A stretch of 6,600 nt of DNA, from the NCBI GenBank assembly GCA_016874895.1, contig VGSX01000202.1, forward strand, positions 1 to 6,600, read 5' to 3'. The position numbers were made by a program, and so were the translations under genes. A model generated the notes under the pieces. That model had not been told where the DNA came from and ran no database searches. It saw only the letters and a program-made list of their open reading frames with translations. This DNA comes from Deltaproteobacteria bacterium. GTDB lineage: Bacteria; Desulfobacterota; Desulfobaccia; Desulfobaccales; Desulfobaccaceae. Below are positions 4,068-6,600 of the stretch, piece after piece. The stretch's first letter is position 1, and every line of letters starts with the position of its first letter.

Positions 4068-6600
4068 TCACTGCTCCGGTTCAGGTCGGGGTTCCTCTTT
4101 TTTCGGGGCCTCGTCGGTCTGGGGAGTCAAGGGCATCAACCTCCGGCGGGCCCGTTCCTTCTGGGCCTCAAACCGCTTATTGAGGTTTTCAAACCCTTCC
4201 TCCAGGGAACGCTCCATCACCACGATTTCGCCCTTGGTCAGAATGAGCCTTTTAAGCTGGGGAATCTTCAAGCCGGCGTGGGCCTTGAGGTAAACCGGCT
4301 GAATATAGACAATGGAGCCGTCCACCGGCAGAACGATCATTTTTCCCCGGGACACCTGGGAACCCATCTGATTCCAGAGGGTGAACTGCTCCGACACCCG
4401 GGTGTCCTGGTTAATCATGGCGTCCACCTGGAAGGGGCCATACACCAGAGACCCTTTGGGGAAGCTGTAGACAATGATCTTGCCGTAGTATGGCCTGTCG
4501 CTGCCCACCACGGCCAGGGAACGCAGATTGGGCCTGGCCTTGGGGACCATGGGGCAGAGCAGCAGAAAGTCCGGGCGGCTGGAATCGATGAGATTAAGCG
4601 TGAGATAATAAGGGGTCATCTTCACGGTTTTGCCGCCGATCTCCACCGCCGGAAATTCCCACATGTCCTCCTGCTTATAAAAAATTTCCACGTCAGTCTG
4701 GTGATACTTGCTGTAGATGCCCATCTGAACGTCGAAGAGGTCCTTGGGGTAGCGCACGTGGGGCTGTAAATCTTCCGGCATCTCTGCCATGTCCTTGAGT
4801 AACCCGGGATACATACTCCGGTAGGCCTGAATGATGGGGTCGGTGGGTTCGTAGATGTAATAATCTACCGTACCGTTAAAGGCATCGATGATGATCTTGA
4901 CGGAATTGCGGACGTAATTAAAGCCGAAATTATGGGGTTGAGAACCAGGGTAGCGGTCCGAAATGGTGTAGGCGTCCACGATCCAGTAGTAGCCCCGGGG
5001 GGTCACCACGATGTAAGGATTTTTATCCAGGATAAAAAACGGGGTCAGGGCCCTGACCCGCTCCACAATATTGCGCCGGAACAGAATACGGCTGTCGCGG
5101 TTGGTTTTCGTGGTGAAAAAAATGTCCTTCTCCCCGAAATACAAGGCAAAAATTAATTTGCGAAACAAGCCCGGCATCCGGACGTCGCCGGTTCCCTGGT
5201 AATTGACCAGGGTAAAGGTATCGCCGATGGGATAACCCATTTCGCCGCTGTCGTTGGGGGCAATGGCCGGACCATAATTTGCCAGACCATAATAGACGGA
5301 AGGCTCTTCCGAGTAAAAGCCATAGGCCGAGGCAGGGGGGATACCCTGGATAAACCAGGTCATCGGTTCATCCCCGGCCTGGGCCGCCGGGACCATCACC
5401 ACGCCCAGGCCGTGGGTATATTTTAATCGTTCGTTCACCCAGTTGCGGGCCCCCGCCGGCAGATTCTTGAGGTTTAACTCCCGGGAAGCCAGAAATACCT
5501 GCTGTTTCAAATCTCCCACCATGTAACGGTCCACATGCACCATGGTAAAGTCGTAATAGGTCCGCAGTTGCTGCAATTGCTCGAAAACGTCCACCAGCAT
5601 CTCTTTATCCCAAACCGGGATATTTCTCAGACTGTCCTGGATCTGGGGAGCCCGGTCGTCCCAGGGAGAATCATCCAGGGCGAATTCCCGGGTCTCCACC
5701 TCGTGCAGGTTATAAGCCCTGAGAGTTGCGGCAATATTCTTTTCTATAAAGGTACTTTCCCGGGCTATTTCATTGGGTTTGACAATGTACCTTTCCACGA
5801 CATCCTGCAGCACCTGGGAATAACGGGCCCCAAAGATCAAAACAAGCGCAATAATGCTTAACACCAGGAGCTTTTTGCCCCGGCGGGTGTGAATGTAATA
5901 CAGCAGGGAGAGAGTCATGATGATGAGGGCCACCAGGGCCATATAGATCAGGGGCAGAACCACCCGCATCTCCACGAAGCCGGGGCCGTAAAAGAGGGGG
6001 GAGTGATCCTCAAAATACAGCAGTTCGTAGCGCTGGAGCCATAGTTTCCAGGCAGTGGCGAAAAAAAGCAGGAACAGCAGGAAACTTAAGTGGATCTTGG
6101 CCCCCCGGGGCAAAGGCTGCTCCTGGAGAACCAGCATCCGGCTTTCTATCCAGTACAGGAACATCAAGCCGGTGGTGAGCAGAACCAGGGCCAGCAGAAT
6201 TTCATTTAATAAAAGCTGATAAATAGGGAGATTAAAAAGGTAAAAACTGATATCCCGACCGTAATATGGGTCGGTAAAGCCTGCTGGATGGCTGAAAACA
6301 TACAGCAGGGTGGCTTCCCATTTTTTATACAGGGGCCAGGAGAGGAGCACGGCCAGAGCAAAGCTGAAGGGGAGGTAAACCCGCAGGGAGCCCACCCGGA
6401 AATGGCGCACCAGTTCCCGGTAGCGGGACATAGTCTGGTCCGACGGGGCCGGGGGCGCCACCCGGCCCAGGTAGCGGGAACCTATCCAGAAATTCAGGAA
6501 AAAAGTCGAAAAAAACAGCAGGGTGAAGCCGATGAAAATAAGGTAGCGGTAAAGCAACCGGAGCCAGAAGTATCTTTCATAGCCCAGGGCCCGAAACCAC
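4068..6600 (-). CDS. UPF0182 (COG1615) family membrane protein, N-terminus outside window
   Basis: This is a large integral membrane protein of an uncharacterised family; no biochemical function is established. The frame is open from the TGA at 4070-4068 to the window edge, giving 843 visible residues. The family usually runs 900-1000, so about 50-100 residues, probably including the first membrane helix, are missing. Counting from the TTG at 6557 as residue 1, hydrophobic segments lie near 1-24, 60-78, 116-136, 154-174, 198-221 and 228-246. A long soluble domain follows, presumably extracytoplasmic. Family signatures are plain: ESTFIEKNIAATLRAYNL, VNERLKYTHGLGVVMVP, PFFILDKNPYIVV, YWIVDAYTISDRYP, NYVRNSVKIIIDAFNGTV, HVRYPKDLFDVQ, DSSRPDFLLLCP and QFTLWNQMGSQVSRGKMIVLP. 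The C-terminal 50 residues are a charged helix, then a Pro/Glu-rich tail. TTG 6557 is not the start: codons upstream in the same frame read WFRALGYERYFWLR, also family-like. It converges on the synthetase gene. Confidence 0.93.
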   Translation of the reverse strand, partial: WFRALGYERYFWLRLLYRYLIFIGFTLLFFSTFFLNFWIGSRYLGRVAPPAPSDQTMSRYRELVRHFRVGSLRVYLPFSFALAVLLSWPLYKKWEATLLYVFSHPAGFTDPYYGRDISFYLFNLPIYQLLLNEILLALVLLTTGLMFLYWIESRMLVLQEQPLPRGAKIHLSFLLFLLFFATAWKLWLQRYELLYFEDHSPLFYGPGFVEMRVVLPLIYMALVALIIMTLSLLYYIHTRRGKKLLVLSIIALVLIFGARYSQVLQDVVERYIVKPNEIARESTFIEKNIAATLRAYNLHEVETREFALDDSPWDDRAPQIQDSLRNIPVWDKEMLVDVFEQLQQLRTYYDFTMVHVDRYMVGDLKQQVFLASRELNLKNLPAGARNWVNERLKYTHGLGVVMVPAAQAGDEPMTWFIQGIPPASAYGFYSEEPSVYYGLANYGPAIAPNDSGEMGYPIGDTFTLVNYQGTGDVRMPGLFRKLIFALYFGEKDIFFTTKTNRDSRILFRRNIVERVRALTPFFILDKNPYIVVTPRGYYWIVDAYTISDRYPGSQPHNFGFNYVRNSVKIIIDAFNGTVDYYIYEPTDPIIQAYRSMYPGLLKDMAEMPEDLQPHVRYPKDLFDVQMGIYSKYHQTDVEIFYKQEDMWEFPAVEIGGKTVKMTPYYLTLNLIDSSRPDFLLLCPMVPKARPNLRSLAVVGSDRPYYGKIIVYSFPKGSLVYGPFQVDAMINQDTRVSEQFTLWNQMGSQVSRGKMIVLPVDGSIVYIQPVYLKAHAGLKIPQLKRLILTKGEIVVMERSLEEGFENLNKRFEAQKERARRRLMPLTPQTDEAPKKEEPRPEPEQ
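5042..5059. repeat. 18-bp perfect palindrome inside the UPF0182 gene
   Basis: GGGTCAGGG and CCCTGACCC abut with no spacer, giving an 18-bp perfect inverted repeat within the codons for ERVRALTP. It lies in coding sequence and fits the family's conserved protein motif, so it may be chance, but perfect palindromes this long are uncommon in a window of this size. Confidence 0.5.

Noticed and set aside
4278..4769. 163-codon plus-strand frame antisense to the UPF0182 gene
   Set aside because: It is the mirror of strongly conserved UPF0182 coding sequence and has no family signature of its own.
6555..6557. TTG at 6557 as the start codon of the UPF0182 gene
   Set aside because: The frame continues upstream to the window edge with family-like residues (WFRALGYERYFWLR), so the true start is outside.

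Overview
The window looks like ordinary chromosomal DNA from a GC-rich Gram-negative bacterium. Gene content, codon choice and the repeat types fit a Desulfobacterota (former Deltaproteobacteria) lineage, but that is a tentative inference from style and not from any marker gene. There are no tRNA or rRNA genes, CRISPR arrays, transposases or phage genes, and I see no defence or biosynthetic system.

Three real genes fill most of the window. From left to right they are: (1) an RsmB-type 16S rRNA cytosine-C5 methyltransferase on the + strand (175-1602), with an N-terminal NusB-like domain and two conserved cysteines in the catalytic domain; (2) a fused alpha-beta acyl-CoA synthetase of the ADP-forming (NDP-forming) type on the + strand (1884-3980), with a CoA-binding domain, a succinyl-CoA-ligase-like region carrying the phosphohistidine, and a C-terminal ATP-grasp domain; (3) a large UPF0182/COG1615 membrane protein of unknown function on the - strand (4068 to the right edge). 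The third gene's N-terminus lies beyond the window, and the reading frame stays open to base 6600.

Genes 2 and 3 converge on an 87-bp gap. It holds a good rho-independent terminator for the + strand and a second GC-rich hairpin next to the - strand stop codon. The two short non-coding stretches on the left (1-174 and 1603-1883) are the most structured part of the window. They carry a perfect 11-bp-arm palindrome of the dispersed kind often found in proteobacterial intergenic DNA, an imperfect GC-rich palindrome, two adjacent related CAAGCTG hairpins, and a tandem heptamer. A 75-codon open frame across the second gap is built largely from these repeats and is probably not a gene, although it ends in an ATGA overlap with the synthetase start.

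The three genes do not form an obvious pathway: they cover rRNA modification, acyl-CoA/ATP energy metabolism and an uncharacterised envelope protein. The points most worth checking are the poorly placed ribosome-binding site of the methyltransferase, its altered SAM-binding motif I, unusual residues in the synthetase, and the repeat cluster between the two + strand genes.
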